The notes: generated by a model not told the origin, from the letters alone. Numbered from the stretch's first letter, positions 1 through 9,798 are shown. The stretch: 64,000 nucleotides of DNA from Alphaproteobacteria bacterium (GCA_018970445.1 JAGWWF010000010.1:1-64000); one strand, 5' to 3'. Made by a program: numbers and translations.

Positions 1-1164
1 CAGGGCGGCAATGGCGGCATTATCATAACCCAGGGCGGCAAGCGTCTGCCGGCTGTGCTGCCCCAGATGCGGCGCGGGGCCGGGCGGCGGCAGCGGCGCG
101 CCAAAGCGCGCTGGCGCGCGGGCCTGGCGCACGCGGCCCACGGCTTCTTCATGGGCCACTTCGATACAGATGCCATTGTGCTGCACCTGGGCATCGGCCG
201 GCACATCATCAAGCGCCACCACCGGGCCGCCCACCGCGCCATGGGCAACGAATCCGGCCATCAGTTCGGCACGGCTGCGCCGGGCGATTTCGGCGGAAAC
301 CTGCGGTGCCCATTCGCGCTGGTGCCGGATGCGGCCGGCGGTGGTGGCAAAGCGCGGATCGGCGGCCAGATCCTCGCGCCCCAGGCTGCGGGTGAGGGCC
401 ACGAATTCCGCCGTTTGCAACGCGCCGATCGCCACCTGGCCATCGGCCGCCTTCCACAGCCGCATCTGCGCGCCATATTCGGGCCAGCGTTCCGGCGCGT
501 CGTCCAGAAAGCTATTGTTGTACATGCCATCGGGCCAGTTGAAGGCGATGGCGGCATCCAGCATCGCCACCTCGACCCGTTCGCCGATTGCATCCGCGCC
601 AGTGCGTTCCCGCCGCAGCAGCGCCGCGGTGATCGCCTGCGCCGCGGTCAACGCCGTCACCTTGTCGGCCACCAGATGCCGCACCAGGCCGGGCGTGCCC
701 TCCCGATCAACCTGGGAGGCGGCAATGCCCGACACCGCCTGGATAACCGGATCATAGACGCGCACATTCTGATACGGCCCGTCGGGGCCAAAGCCGGTGA
801 TGCTGCAATAGATGATGCGCGGGTTGAGGCTGCGCACCCGATCCCAATCCAGCCCCAGCCGCGCCATCACGCCGGGGCGGAAATTTTCGATCAGCACATC
901 GGCCGTGGCAATCAGCCGTTCCAGCACCGCCAGCCCATCAGGCGATTTCAGATCCAGGCACAGGCCCTGCTTGCCGCGGTTGACGGCGATGAACATGCTG
1001 GACAGATCGCCCTTCCGCGGCCCCAGCGTGCGCACCGGATCGCCGCCGGGGCTTTCCACCTTGATAACCTCGGCCCCCTGATCGGCCAGCATGGTGGCGG
1101 CCATCGGGCCGGAAACAATCTGCGAGCAATCGACAATGCGATAGCCGGCCAGCGGACCTGTCAT
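1..1164 (-). CDS. CaiB/BaiF family (type III) CoA transferase, 3' end outside window
   Basis: This gene encodes a type III acyl-CoA:carboxylate CoA-transferase. The protein opens MTGPLAGYRIVDCSQIVSG and carries the family landmarks: an AxMLADxGAEVIKVE segment near residues 22-37, an ENFRPGVM segment near residue 93, GFGPDGPY near 124-131, and the ADKVT segment whose Asp167 aligns with the aspartate that forms the acyl intermediate in formyl-CoA transferase. A total of 388 codons are visible without a stop, close to the usual 390-410, so only a few residues should be missing. It starts 9 bp after the stop of the upstream transporter gene on the same strand, which suggests one transcription unit handling an imported carboxylate or carnitine-like acyl compound. 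The substrate cannot be read from the sequence. Confidence 0.85.
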   Translation of the reverse strand, partial: MTGPLAGYRIVDCSQIVSGPMAATMLADQGAEVIKVESPGGDPVRTLGPRKGDLSSMFIAVNRGKQGLCLDLKSPDGLAVLERLIATADVLIENFRPGVMARLGLDWDRVRSLNPRIIYCSITGFGPDGPYQNVRVYDPVIQAVSGIAASQVDREGTPGLVRHLVADKVTALTAAQAITAALLRRERTGADAIGERVEVAMLDAAIAFNWPDGMYNNSFLDDAPERWPEYGAQMRLWKAADGQVAIGALQTAEFVALTRSLGREDLAADPRFATTAGRIRHQREWAPQVSAEIARRSRAELMAGFVAHGAVGGPVVALDDVPADAQVQHNGICIEVAHEEAVGRVRQARAPARFGAPLPPPGPAPHLGQHSRQTLAALGYDNAAIAAL

Positions 1165-1173
1165 GCCTGCCCC

Positions 1174-2757
1174 TCAATCGTGGATGTTGATGTCGCGCGT
1201 GTCCTTCAGGAACAGCAGCATCACGATCAGGCCCACACTCACCACCGCAATCGTGTACCACAGGCCGGCAAACACATCGCCGGTGGACACCACGATATAT
1301 TGCGAGACCACCGGCAGAAACCCGCCGAAATAGCCGGTGCCGATGTGATAGGGCACCGACATGCTGGTATAGCGCACCCGCGCCGGGAACATTTCCACCA
1401 GCAGCGCGGCAATCGGCGCATAGGTCCAGCCGCTGAGCAGCCCGATCGCCATCACCGCCAGCAGCAACTGCCAGGCGACGATGCGGTCGGAATCGGCCTT
1501 TTCCGGCCAGCCCGCCGCATTCAGCGCGGCACCCCATCTGTCCTTGTCAAAGCCTTCCAGATGCGCGCCGGCGACATTCAGGGCCAGGGTGCCGGCATCA
1601 CGCTTGTCATAGGAAACCCCGCGTTTGGTCAGCCATTCCAGCGCCTTGCCGCATTCATATTCCTGTTTCAGGAAGATGTTGTATTCGCACGGCGGCAGAT
1701 CCACCGTGACGGGCGCGGTGGCCATGGCTTCCGAAAGCGCCGGGTTTGCACCCTTGGCCATCAGATCGAAGATGGGGAACAGCGCCACCAGCGTGAGCGC
1801 AAAGCCGGCGCTGAGCACCTGCTTGCGCCCGAAGCGATCCGAAAGCCCGCCAAAATAGATATAGGCCGGGGCCGACACCAGCACCCCCACCGCCAGATAG
1901 AGCAATGCTTGGGTCTCTGGCAGGCGCGCGGTGTTCTGCAGGAAATAAAGCGTGCCGAACTGGCTGGTGTAGAAGATCACCGTGAACCCGGCCGACACCG
2001 CCAGCGCCACCAGCAACCGCCCCTTGTTGCCAGGGGCCGACAGCGCATCCTTGAACGGGTTCTTTGAAACCGTGCCGGCCGATTTCATCTTCTGGAACAC
2101 AGGGCTTTCCGACAGTTTCAGCCGCACCCAGATCGAAATGCCCAGCAGCAGGATGGACACCAGAAACGGCACCCGCCAGCCCCAGGCGGCAAATTCGGCT
2201 TCGGGAATGATCGCCTTGGTGGCCAGCACCACGCCCAGCGTGAGCATGAACCCGCCGGCCGCCGCTGCCTGGATCCAGCTGGTGTAGGCGCCGCGTTTGC
2301 CCTTGGGCGCGTGTTCGGCCACATAAATTGCTGCTCCGCCATATTCACCGCCCAGAGCCAGCCCCTGCAACATCCGCAGGGTGAGCAGCATGATCGGTGC
2401 GGCAATCCCGGCCTGTTCAAAGGTGGGCAGCAGGCCGATGCAGGCGGTGGCCCCGCCCATCATGGCGATGGTGATCAGGAATGTGTATTTGCGCCCCACC
2501 TTGTCGCCGAACCAGCCGAACACCAGCGCGCCCAGCGGCCGGAAGAAAAAGCCGATGGCAAAGGCGAACAGGCTGAACAGCAATTCGGTGGTGGGGTTGC
2601 CGGTGGCAAAGAACAGCTTGCCCAACAGGCTGGCCAGGATGCCATAGAGGAAAAAATCATACCATTCGAACACGGTGCCCAGGCTGCTGGCCAGGATCAC
2701 CAGCCGATCCCGCCTGGGATCGATCACATCGTCGATCGTCTCGTCTGACCCGCCCAA
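1174..2757 (-). CDS. MFS transporter, metabolite:H+ symporter (MHS/ProP-like) type
   Basis: This is an inner-membrane secondary transporter of the major facilitator superfamily, metabolite:H+ symporter branch. The hallmark is the segment SSLGTVFEWYDFFLYG in the first helix, followed by the GRKYTF loop motif and a second GRKQVLSAG motif after helix 8; about twelve hydrophobic helices are visible. An inserted hydrophilic loop of roughly 90 residues between the later helices (around NIFLKQEYECGKALEWL) is larger than in ProP or KgtP. The start chosen is TTG at 2757 because a GGGAGG ribosome binding site lies 7 nt upstream; an in-frame GTG at 2727 is the alternative. The open frame runs further upstream only as the antisense of the divergent oxidoreductase gene. 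It is coupled to the CoA-transferase that follows 9 bp downstream. The substrate, probably a carboxylate or betaine, is inferred. Confidence 0.88.
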   Translation of the reverse strand: MGGSDETIDDVIDPRRDRLVILASSLGTVFEWYDFFLYGILASLLGKLFFATGNPTTELLFSLFAFAIGFFFRPLGALVFGWFGDKVGRKYTFLITIAMMGGATACIGLLPTFEQAGIAAPIMLLTLRMLQGLALGGEYGGAAIYVAEHAPKGKRGAYTSWIQAAAAGGFMLTLGVVLATKAIIPEAEFAAWGWRVPFLVSILLLGISIWVRLKLSESPVFQKMKSAGTVSKNPFKDALSAPGNKGRLLVALAVSAGFTVIFYTSQFGTLYFLQNTARLPETQALLYLAVGVLVSAPAYIYFGGLSDRFGRKQVLSAGFALTLVALFPIFDLMAKGANPALSEAMATAPVTVDLPPCEYNIFLKQEYECGKALEWLTKRGVSYDKRDAGTLALNVAGAHLEGFDKDRWGAALNAAGWPEKADSDRIVAWQLLLAVMAIGLLSGWTYAPIAALLVEMFPARVRYTSMSVPYHIGTGYFGGFLPVVSQYIVVSTGDVFAGLWYTIAVVSVGLIVMLLFLKDTRDINIHD

Positions 2758-2859
2758 GACCCGGCCTCCCCGCCTGTTCCCCAGAACGCCTGTTGCCCCC
2801 GCATAGCGGATGCGGCGGCCGTTGCAATGGGGTGCGGCGGCAGGCAAGGGATATGGACG

Positions 2860-4434
2860 ATGCGATACGACGCGATCATCATCGGCGGCGGCCACAACGG
2901 GCTGGTCACCGCCTTCTATCTCGCCAGGGCCGGCCTGAAGGTGCATGTCTGCGAGGCGCGCGACGTGGTGGGCGGGGCCTGCGTGACGGAAGAATTCGCG
3001 CCCGGCTTCCGCAACAGCACCGCCAGCTACACCGTCTCGCTGCTGCAGGAAAAGGTGATGGCCGACATGCGGCTGGCGGATCACGGTCTGCGCATCGTCT
3101 TGCGCCCCTTGAACAATTTCCTGCCGCTCGACGGCGATTATCTGAAGGTTGGCGCGAGCCAGACGCAGGCCGAGGTGGCACGCTTCAGCGCGAAGGACGC
3201 CGCCGCCCTGCCCGCCTATGATGCGCGGCTGGCATGCGTCGCCGATCAGCTGCGCCGCCTCGCGCTGAAAACGCCGCCGGGGCGCGGGCTGAAGGGGATG
3301 GCCGCGCTGGCGGCGCAAGGCTGGCCGCTGCTGGGCCTGGCCGCCGATGAACAGCGCGACCTGTTCGCCCTGTTCACCCGGTCGGCCCGCGAATTCCTCG
3401 ATGGCTGGTTCGAATCCACGCCGATCAAGGCCGTGCTGGGCTTTGATTCCATCGTCGGCCATTATGCCAGCCCCGACACGCCGGGCAGCGCCTATGTCCT
3501 GCTGCACCATGTCTTTGGCCAGGTGAACGGCGTGAAGGGCGCCTGGGGCCACGCCATCGGCGGCATGGGCGCCATCACCCAGGCCATGGCCAAGGCCTGC
3601 GCCGCCCAAGGCGTCTCCATCGGGCTGGAGGAGCGGGTTGCCCGCGTGAATGTCGTCTCCGGCAGAGCCACCGGCGTCACGCTGGCCGATGGCCGCACGC
3701 TGGACGCGCCGATCATCGCCAGCAACGCCGGCCCCGCCCTCCTGTTCCGCCAGCTCGTGCCCCGCGCCGATGTTCCGGCCGATTTCGCCCGCGCCATGGA
3801 TGGCTATGCCTGCGGTTCCGGCACGTTCCGCATGAATGTCGCGCTGTCGGAATTGCCCGATTTTTCCGTGCTGCCGGGCCCCGGCCCGCATCTGGGGGCC
3901 GGCATCATCATCGCACCCAGTCTGGATTACATGGATCGCGCCTTCACCGATGCGAAAATCCACGGCTGGTCGCGCCAACCCATCGTCGAAATGCTGATCC
4001 CCTCCACGCTTGATGACAGCCTCGCCCCGCCCGGTGCCCATGTCGCCAGCCTGTTCTGCCAGCAGTTCGCGCCAACACTCCCCAAAGGCCAAAGCTGGGA
4101 CGATCACCGCGAGACCGTCGCCGATCTCATCATCGACACCGTCACCGCCCACGCCCCCAATTTCAGGGCCAGCATCCTCGCCCGGCAAATCCACTCGCCG
4201 CTCGATCTGGAACGCAAGTTCGGGCTGGTGGGCGGCGACATCTTCCACGGCCGCATCAGCCTGGATCAACTGTGGGCCGCGCGCCCGGTGCTGGGCCATG
4301 GCGATACCCGCATGCCGATCCGGGGCCTGTATCTGTGCGGCAGCGGCGCACATCCGGGTGGCGGCGTCACCGGCGCGCCCGGCCACAATGCCGCCCGCGA
4401 GATATTGGCCGATCGCCGCTGGCGGCGTGCATAG
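2860..4434 (+). CDS. FAD-dependent oxidoreductase of the phytoene desaturase/PYROXD2 type
   Basis: This is a flavoprotein amine-oxidase/phytoene-desaturase-like enzyme of about 524 residues, closest in appearance to the PYROXD2 family. The N-terminus shows a dinucleotide-binding Rossmann motif, DAIIIGGGHNGLVTA, followed by VCEARDVVGGACVTEE. The C-terminus ends with the second FAD-binding motif, GLYLCGSGAHPGGGVTGAPG. The start at 2860 is preferred over the longer frame at 2827 because the Rossmann strand begins directly after it and AAGGG lies about 9 nt upstream. It is divergent from the transporter gene on its left, with about 100 bp between them. No carotenoid synthesis partners are nearby, so a carotenoid role is not supported. 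Members of this branch are mostly uncharacterised, so the substrate is unknown. Confidence 0.85.
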   Translation: MRYDAIIIGGGHNGLVTAFYLARAGLKVHVCEARDVVGGACVTEEFAPGFRNSTASYTVSLLQEKVMADMRLADHGLRIVLRPLNNFLPLDGDYLKVGASQTQAEVARFSAKDAAALPAYDARLACVADQLRRLALKTPPGRGLKGMAALAAQGWPLLGLAADEQRDLFALFTRSAREFLDGWFESTPIKAVLGFDSIVGHYASPDTPGSAYVLLHHVFGQVNGVKGAWGHAIGGMGAITQAMAKACAAQGVSIGLEERVARVNVVSGRATGVTLADGRTLDAPIIASNAGPALLFRQLVPRADVPADFARAMDGYACGSGTFRMNVALSELPDFSVLPGPGPHLGAGIIIAPSLDYMDRAFTDAKIHGWSRQPIVEMLIPSTLDDSLAPPGAHVASLFCQQFAPTLPKGQSWDDHRETVADLIIDTVTAHAPNFRASILARQIHSPLDLERKFGLVGGDIFHGRISLDQLWAARPVLGHGDTRMPIRGLYLCGSGAHPGGGVTGAPGHNAAREILADRRWRRA

Positions 4435-4480
4435 CTATTCACCCCTGCCCTTCGGCCGCACAACCGCCTAGACTTGGGCC

Positions 4481-6301
4481 ATGACGAATCTGCACCCCAC
4501 CATCGCCCGCGTCACCGACCGCATCATCGAAAAGAGCCGCGCAGGCCGCCGCCGCTATCTCGATCTGATCGCGGCCGAGCGGGACGCCGGCATGGGCCGG
4601 CCGCGCCTGTCCTGCTCCAACCTAGCCCATGGCTTTGCCGGCGCGCTGGAGGATCAGGCGGCGATCAAGGCCGGAAACCGCACCAACATCGGCATCGTCA
4701 CTGCCTTCAACGACATGCTGTCGGCCCACCAGCCCTATGGCCAATATCCGCCGCAGCTCAAGCTGTTTGCCCGCGAAGCCGGGGCGACCGCCCAGGTCGC
4801 CGGCGGCGTGCCGGCGATGTGCGATGGCGTGACACAGGGCCAGGTCGGCATGGAATTGTCGCTGGTCAGCCGCGATACCATCGCGCTGGGCACCGCCGTC
4901 GCGCTGTCACACGGCATGTTCGAAGCGGTGGCCCTGCTGGGCATCTGCGACAAGATCGTGCCCGGCATGCTGATGGGGGCACTGCGCTTTGGCCATCTGC
5001 CCACCTTGTTCATTCCCGCCGGGCCAATGCCATCGGGCCTGCCCAACAAGGAAAAACAGCGCATCCGCCAGCTGGCCGCCGAAGGCAAGGCCAGCCGCGC
5101 CGAGCTGCTGGAATCCGAAAGCGCGTCCTATCACAGCCCCGGCACCTGCACATTCTATGGCACCGCAAATTCCAACCAGATGATGATGGAGGTGATGGGC
5201 CTGCACATTCCCGGCGCCGCCTTCTGCAACCCCGGCACCGGGCTGCGCAACGCCCTCAACCGCGCCGCCATGCACCGGCTGGCCGCCATCGCCATCGGCC
5301 AGAGCGATGAACGGCCGCTGGGCACATGCGTGGATGAACGCGCCATCGTCAACGCCGCGGTGGGCCTGCTGGCCACCGGCGGATCGACCAACCATGCCAT
5401 CCACCTGCCGGCCATCGCGCGCGCCGCCGGCATCGCCATCGACTGGCAGGATTTCGACGAACTGTCGGCCGCGGTGCCGCTGATCGCCCGCGTCTATCCC
5501 GGCGGCGCGGCAGACGTGAACCAGTTCCATGCCGCCGGCGGCATGGCCTTCACCATCGGCACCCTGCTCGATGCCGGCCTGCTGCACGGCGACATCACCA
5601 CCGCCGGCGGCAGCAGCCTGGCCGATTATGCCCGCGATCCGCTGATGGTTGATGGCGAACTGGCCTGGGCCGATGTGCCAGCCAGCCGCGATGAAACCAT
5701 CCTGCGGCCCGTGGCCAACCCGTTCCGCGCCGATGGCGGCATGAAGCTGGTGGCCGGCAATCTGGGCCGCGCCATTTTCAAGACCAGCGCGGTTGACGAG
5801 GAGCGCTGGGTGATCGAGGCCCCGGCCCGCGTGTTCGACAGCCAGGATGCGGTACAGGCCGCGTTCAAGGCCGGCGAACTGGATCGTGATGTGGTGGTGG
5901 TGGTGCGCGGGCAAGGGCCGCAGGCCAACGGCATGCCCGAACTGCACAAGCTGACCCCGCCGCTGGGCGTGTTGCAGGATCGCGGGTTCAAGGTGGCGCT
6001 GGTGACCGATGGCCGCATGTCGGGCGCGTCGGGCAAGGTGCCGGCCGCCATCCATCTGTGCCCGGAAGCGATGGCGGGGGGGCCGATTGCGCGGCTGCGC
6101 AATGATGACATGATCCGCCTGTGCGGGCGGACGGGCCGGCTGGATGTGCTGGCCGATGCGGCCGAATTCGCCGCCCGCCAGGCTCATGCGGTGCCCGCGT
6201 CGCCGGCGGGCACCGCGCGCGAACTGTTCGCCTTCTTCCGCACCGGCAGCGATGATGCCGAAGCCGGGGCCTCGGCCATGCTGACGGCGGCGGGGCTGTA
6301 G
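4481..6301 (+). CDS. edd: Phosphogluconate dehydratase (Entner-Doudoroff)
   Basis: Edd dehydrates 6-phosphogluconate to 2-keto-3-deoxy-6-phosphogluconate in the cytosol, the first committed step of the Entner-Doudoroff pathway, using a labile iron-sulfur cluster. The 606-residue length and the segments [32 protein letters not shown] and [15 protein letters not shown], together with the C-terminal [13 protein letters not shown], distinguish Edd/IlvD-type dehydratases. The [19 protein letters not shown] stretch is typical of Edd rather than IlvD. The cysteines in MCDG and GICD are expected cluster ligands. The gene stands 46 bp after the oxidoreductase gene and is convergent with nrdR. The usual partners zwf, pgl, eda and glk are not in this window. 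Confidence 0.95.
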   Translation: MTNLHPTIARVTDRIIEKSRAGRRRYLDLIAAERDAGMGRPRLSCSNLAHGFAGALEDQAAIKAGNRTNIGIVTAFNDMLSAHQPYGQYPPQLKLFAREAGATAQVAGGVPAMCDGVTQGQVGMELSLVSRDTIALGTAVALSHGMFEAVALLGICDKIVPGMLMGALRFGHLPTLFIPAGPMPSGLPNKEKQRIRQLAAEGKASRAELLESESASYHSPGTCTFYGTANSNQMMMEVMGLHIPGAAFCNPGTGLRNALNRAAMHRLAAIAIGQSDERPLGTCVDERAIVNAAVGLLATGGSTNHAIHLPAIARAAGIAIDWQDFDELSAAVPLIARVYPGGAADVNQFHAAGGMAFTIGTLLDAGLLHGDITTAGGSSLADYARDPLMVDGELAWADVPASRDETILRPVANPFRADGGMKLVAGNLGRAIFKTSAVDEERWVIEAPARVFDSQDAVQAAFKAGELDRDVVVVVRGQGPQANGMPELHKLTPPLGVLQDRGFKVALVTDGRMSGASGKVPAAIHLCPEAMAGGPIARLRNDDMIRLCGRTGRLDVLADAAEFAARQAHAVPASPAGTARELFAFFRTGSDDAEAGASAMLTAAGL

Positions 6302-6394
6302 GCCCGATCCCATCCTGGTTGCATGCCTGACCGCGCTCAATGTGCGCCGGGCTGTTGTCAAATTCTCTTGTCGACCCGTTGCAGCGGACTGCGA

Positions 6395-6874
6395 TCAGTC
6401 ACCCTTGGCCACCACGCCGCGAACCGCTGCCGAAAGCCCGCCGACGAAGGTTTCGAAATCGCGGGCTTCGCGAAAATCGCGATAGACGCTGGCAAAACGG
6501 ATATAGGCCACCGGATCAAGGGCTTGCAGGGCCTCCATCACCAGTTCTCCCACCACGCCAACATCGATTTCGGCTTCGCCCAGCGACTCCAGCTGGCGCA
6601 CCACGCCGTTGACCAGCCGTTCGATGCGTTCGGGCTCCACCGGGCGCTTGCGGCAGGCGATCTCGATCGATCGCGCCAGCTTGTCACGCTCGAACGGTTC
6701 CTTGCGGCCGGTCTTCTTGATGATGATCAGCTCGCGCAACTGCACCCGCTCAAAGGTGGTGAAGCGGCCGCCGCAGGCCGGGCACTGCCGGCGGCGGCGG
6801 ATGGCGGCCGAATCTTCGGTCGGCCGGCTGTCCTTCACCTGGGTGTCGTCATGGCCGCAGAACGGGCAGCGCAC
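6395..6874 (-). CDS. nrdR: Transcriptional repressor NrdR
   Basis: NrdR is the nucleotide-sensing repressor of ribonucleotide reductase genes. The 159-residue protein has an N-terminal zinc ribbon with the two cysteine pairs CPFC and CPAC (residues 3-34), a basic segment AAIRRRRQ used for DNA contact, and an ATP-cone domain from about residue 49 beginning [20 protein letters not shown]. It lies 9 bp after the glyA stop, the final gene of an rpiB-glyA-nrdR unit that recurs in alphaproteobacteria. Its predicted targets can be seen in this window: two NrdR boxes upstream of nrdA at 49586-49632. The length and domain order match the family norm, so it should be functional. Confidence 0.96.
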   Translation of the reverse strand: MRCPFCGHDDTQVKDSRPTEDSAAIRRRRQCPACGGRFTTFERVQLRELIIIKKTGRKEPFERDKLARSIEIACRKRPVEPERIERLVNGVVRQLESLGEAEIDVGVVGELVMEALQALDPVAYIRFASVYRDFREARDFETFVGGLSAAVRGVVAKGD

Positions 6875-6883
6875 CGCCCGGCC

Positions 6884-8185
6884 TTATGAATAGATCGGGA
6901 AGCGCGCGCACAACGCCCGCACCCGCACATTCACCGCGCGTTCCACCTCGCCATTGCCCTCGGCACCATGGGCGGCCAGGCCGTCCAGCACGTCGGCGAT
7001 CATGTCGCCAATGGCCTGGAATTCGGCGATGCCGAAACCGCGGGTGGTGCCGGCCGGGCTGCCGACGCGGATGCCGCTGGTCTGCGTTGGCGGCAGCGGA
7101 TCAAAGGGCACGCCATTCTTGTTGCAGGTGATGCCGGCGCGTTCAAGCGCTTCATCCGCTTGCCTGCCGGTGAGGCCCTTGGGCGACAGATCGATCAGCG
7201 CCAGATGGGTATCGGTGCCACCGGCCACCACGGCGCAGCCGCGCGCCACCAGCCGGGCGGCCAGCGCCTGCGCGTTGGCGATCACGGCGCGGCTGTAATC
7301 CTTGAATTCGGGTTGCAGCGCCTCGCCAAAGGCCACCGCCTTGGCAGCGATCACGTGCATCAGCGGGCCGCCCTGCAGGCCGGGGAACACCGCGCTGTTG
7401 AATTTCTTGCCCAGTTCGGCATCGCGGGACAGGATCATGCCGCCGCGGGGCCCGCGCAGCGTCTTGTGGGTGGTGGTGGTGACAACATCGGCATGCGGGA
7501 TCGGCGATGGGTGCAGGCCAGCGGCCACCAGCCCGGCGAAATGCGCCATGTCGACATGCAGGCGGGCGCCCACCTTGTCGGCAATGGCGCGGAAGCGGGG
7601 GAAATCGATGATCCGCGGATAGGCCGAACCGCCGGCGATGATCAGCACCGGCCTGTGCTCCACGGCCAGACGCTCCACCTCGTCATAATCGATCAGATGG
7701 TCTTCCCGCCGCACGCCATATTGCACGGCGTTGAACCATTTGCCGCTCATCGCCGCCCGGGCGCCGTGGGTGAGGTGGCCGCCGGCATCCAGGCTCATGC
7801 CCAGGATGGTCTCGCCGGGCTTGACCAGCGCCAGCATCACCGCGCCATTGGCCTGCGCCCCCGAATGCGGCTGCACATTGGCATAGGCGGCACCGAACAG
7901 CGCCTTGGCCCGGTCGATGGCCAGTTGTTCAACGATATCAGACGGGTGGCAGCCCTGATAATAACGCTTACCGGGATAGCCTTCGGCATATTTGTTGGTG
8001 AACACGCTGCCTTGCGCTTCCAGCACGGCGCGGCTGACGATGTTTTCCGATGCGATCAGTTCGATCTGGTTCTGCTGGCGGTCAAGCTCGGCCGCGATGG
8101 CCGCGGCAATGGCCGGATCGCTGCCGGCGACCGGTGTGGCGAAAAAGCCATCGGGGCGGGTATCCGCAAGGGGTTGGCTGCTCAT
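6884..8185 (-). CDS. glyA: Serine hydroxymethyltransferase
   Basis: GlyA converts serine and tetrahydrofolate to glycine and 5,10-methylenetetrahydrofolate in the cytosol. It is a PLP fold-type I enzyme and the main source of one-carbon units. The 433-residue protein shows the family sequences [29 protein letters not shown] and [11 protein letters not shown], and the cofactor lysine in [16 protein letters not shown]. Near the C-terminus it has [12 protein letters not shown] and [14 protein letters not shown]. It is located between rpiB (12 bp upstream) and nrdR (9 bp downstream), almost certainly co-transcribed. The pairing with nrdR makes sense because methylene-tetrahydrofolate feeds thymidylate synthesis. 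No riboswitch is visible in the short gap upstream. Confidence 0.97.
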   Translation of the reverse strand: MSSQPLADTRPDGFFATPVAGSDPAIAAAIAAELDRQQNQIELIASENIVSRAVLEAQGSVFTNKYAEGYPGKRYYQGCHPSDIVEQLAIDRAKALFGAAYANVQPHSGAQANGAVMLALVKPGETILGMSLDAGGHLTHGARAAMSGKWFNAVQYGVRREDHLIDYDEVERLAVEHRPVLIIAGGSAYPRIIDFPRFRAIADKVGARLHVDMAHFAGLVAAGLHPSPIPHADVVTTTTHKTLRGPRGGMILSRDAELGKKFNSAVFPGLQGGPLMHVIAAKAVAFGEALQPEFKDYSRAVIANAQALAARLVARGCAVVAGGTDTHLALIDLSPKGLTGRQADEALERAGITCNKNGVPFDPLPPTQTSGIRVGSPAGTTRGFGIAEFQAIGDMIADVLDGLAAHGAEGNGEVERAVNVRVRALCARFPIYS

Positions 8186-8197
8186 CGATGGTCTCCC

Positions 8198-8626
8198 TCA
8201 ACCCAGCTTGGCGACGCGGCCCGCGTGGCGGCCGCCTTCGAAGGGTGTGTTCAGAAATTCGGCCACGCAATCGCGCGCCACTTCGATGCCGATTATCCGG
8301 CTGCCCAGCGCGATGCAATTGGCATCATTGTGCTGGCGGGCCAGCCGCGCCATCAGGCCGCTGGTGACAAGTGCACAACGCACCCCGGCAATGCGGTTGA
8401 CGGCGATGGAAATGCCGATGCCCGAACCGCAGATGGCAATGCCCGTTTCGGCGCGGCCGGCGGCCAGCGCCTCGCCCAGGGCGCAGCCATAATCGGGATA
8501 ATCCACACTGGCTTCGCTGTCGGGGCCCAGATCGATGATCTGGTGGCCGGCCGTGGCCAGATCGGCGGCCAGCGCCGCCTTCAGGGCAAAGCCGGCATGA
8601 TCGGATGCAAGGGCGATGATGGTCAT
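8198..8626 (-). CDS. rpiB: Ribose-5-phosphate isomerase B
   Basis: RpiB interconverts ribose 5-phosphate and ribulose 5-phosphate in the non-oxidative pentose phosphate pathway. The 142-residue protein begins MTIIALASDHAGFALK and carries the catalytic cysteine in GIAICGSGIGISIAVN. It also has the substrate-binding RQHNDANCIALGSR segment and the C-terminal FEGGRHAGRV. The start at 8626 was chosen because the RpiB fold begins exactly there; the longer frame to 8722 adds an unrelated, arginine-rich tail. It heads the rpiB-glyA-nrdR unit. It could isomerise other aldoses such as allose 6-phosphate, but the genomic setting favours the housekeeping role. Confidence 0.95.
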   Translation of the reverse strand: MTIIALASDHAGFALKAALAADLATAGHQIIDLGPDSEASVDYPDYGCALGEALAAGRAETGIAICGSGIGISIAVNRIAGVRCALVTSGLMARLARQHNDANCIALGSRIIGIEVARDCVAEFLNTPFEGGRHAGRVAKLG

Positions 8627-8820
8627 GGGGCGGTCTCGTGCCGCGGCCGGCGGGCCGCGATGCCATTCCCATAACCGGCAGTGCGACTGCGGGCAACGGC
8701 GGCGGGCCGAACCATTGTTCATATTGGTAAATGATTGGTTGTAAGTCCTGCCTGACAGATACGAATCCTAACGAAAATCAACATTATTCAAAATCAATAA
8801 GATAGTCTTAATCACATGAA

Positions 8821-8836
8821 TGGCATGGTTGTTGCA
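8821..8836 (+). promoter_or_regulatory. Sigma-54 (-24/-12) promoter
   Basis: The sequence TGGCAT-GGTTG-TTGCA matches the RpoN consensus TGGCAC-N5-TTGC with one change. GG at 8822-8823 and GC at 8834-8835 are separated by the required 10 nt. It ends 59 bp upstream of the ATG of the PEP-CTERM-type gene, giving a leader of roughly 50 nt. The 100 bp upstream are visibly AT-rich, as expected for activator and IHF binding. The sigma-54 activator PrsR is encoded in this window at 20184-21545. Confidence 0.75.
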
Positions 8837-8895
8837 TCGTTAACGGCGACGCCACGCCTGCGGGGGCGGCGGTCGAACTGAACAGGAGACCCATA

Positions 8896-9726
8896 ATGCG
8901 CAATCTGATGATCATGGCCGGTGTTGCCGCCGCCGCCTTTGCTGTGCCGGCAGCGGCAACCGATGTGACCACCTTTGCCAACTTCTCGGCCAAGGGTGGC
9001 GACACCGCCAACTTCCGTTGGCAGAACGGTGCCAACACCAACAATGTCGCCACCAACCAGGCGAGTGCGCTGCGCTTCAACGCCAGCTTCTTCACCATCG
9101 GCACCAACACCGGCACCACCCCCGGTTCGCGCGAGGTGAAGTTCACCTTCCTGCAAGACAGCCTGAACCCGTTCGTGAACGATCTTTCGGCGTCCTTCAC
9201 CATGAACGGCACCGTCACCGGCACGGTGGCGACGCTGGATGGTTCGCAGATCGTGCAGACCAACCTGAGCGGCAGCTTCTCGTTCACCAACAACACCACC
9301 ATCAACTTCTTCAACCGCACCTTTGCCCCCGGGTCCAACCTGCTGTCGGGGACCTTCTCGCAGGCAACGCTGTCGGGCAACCGCGGTGGCACGTCGGGCG
9401 GTCTGCTGGGCTCCACCCCGCAAACCAGCATCAGCTACACCTCCGACTTCCTCACCTTCGTCGGCGGTTCGGATTATGACATGTCGTTCGGCCTGAACTC
9501 GATCACCACGCAGCTGGTGACCGCGGCCCGTCTGAACAGCTGGAACACCACCGGCACGCCGGATTCGGCGCTGCGCAGCTTCCGCGCGCTGGCCAACGGC
9601 CAGTTCTCGTCCAACCCGGCGCCGATCGCGCAGGTTCCGGAACCGGGCACCTGGGCCATGATGATCGCCGGCATGGGCCTGGTGGGCTTTGCCCGCCGCC
9701 GTCGCACCATCACCGTTGCCGCCTGA
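8896..9726 (+). CDS. Secreted PEPxxWA-CTERM sorting-domain protein
   Basis: This is an exported protein of 276 residues with a Sec-type signal peptide (MRNLMIMAGVAAAAFAVPAAA). The body is rich in Thr, Asn, Ser and Gly, without a recognisable enzyme domain. The C-terminal sorting signal is VPEPGTWAMMIAGMGLVGF followed by ARRRR. In this family the tripartite tail (PEP motif, hydrophobic helix, arginine cluster) is cleaved by an exosortase and the protein goes to the cell surface or exopolysaccharide. An exosortase gene is not in the window. An AGGAG ribosome binding site sits 8 nt before the ATG. The gene is monocistronic, with a sigma-54 promoter in front and a terminator behind, which points to control by PrsK/PrsR. 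The biochemical role of the body is unknown. Confidence 0.88.
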   Translation: MRNLMIMAGVAAAAFAVPAAATDVTTFANFSAKGGDTANFRWQNGANTNNVATNQASALRFNASFFTIGTNTGTTPGSREVKFTFLQDSLNPFVNDLSASFTMNGTVTGTVATLDGSQIVQTNLSGSFSFTNNTTINFFNRTFAPGSNLLSGTFSQATLSGNRGGTSGGLLGSTPQTSISYTSDFLTFVGGSDYDMSFGLNSITTQLVTAARLNSWNTTGTPDSALRSFRALANGQFSSNPAPIAQVPEPGTWAMMIAGMGLVGFARRRRTITVAA

Positions 9727-9754
9727 TCGGCCAACGGCGATCAACACCTGAAGG

Positions 9755-9784
9755 AGGGGCGGCCCGGCGGGTCGCCCCTTTTTT
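9755..9784 (+). terminator. Rho-independent terminator of the PEP-CTERM gene
   Basis: A GC-rich stem (GGGGCG with CGCCCC, nested CCCG/CGGG) is followed by six T residues. It starts 28 bp after the stop of the PEP-CTERM gene, and the convergent gene ends 14 bp beyond. This is one of the clearest terminators in the window. Confidence 0.88.
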
Positions 9785-9798
9785 CATGGGCAATCACT

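Noticed and set aside
55-2067. 670-codon plus-strand open frame
   Set aside because: It is the antisense of the CoA-transferase and MFS genes, with no domain and Arg/His/Gln-rich composition.
2758-4386. N-terminal extension of the MFS transporter frame
   Set aside because: It is antisense to the FAD oxidoreductase gene; the transporter starts at TTG 2757 with its own ribosome binding site.
4907-6361. 484-codon minus-strand open frame
   Set aside because: It is antisense to edd over its whole length and has no protein features.
8186-8197. Glycine or folate riboswitch before glyA
   Set aside because: The gap to rpiB is only 12 bp, too short for any such element.
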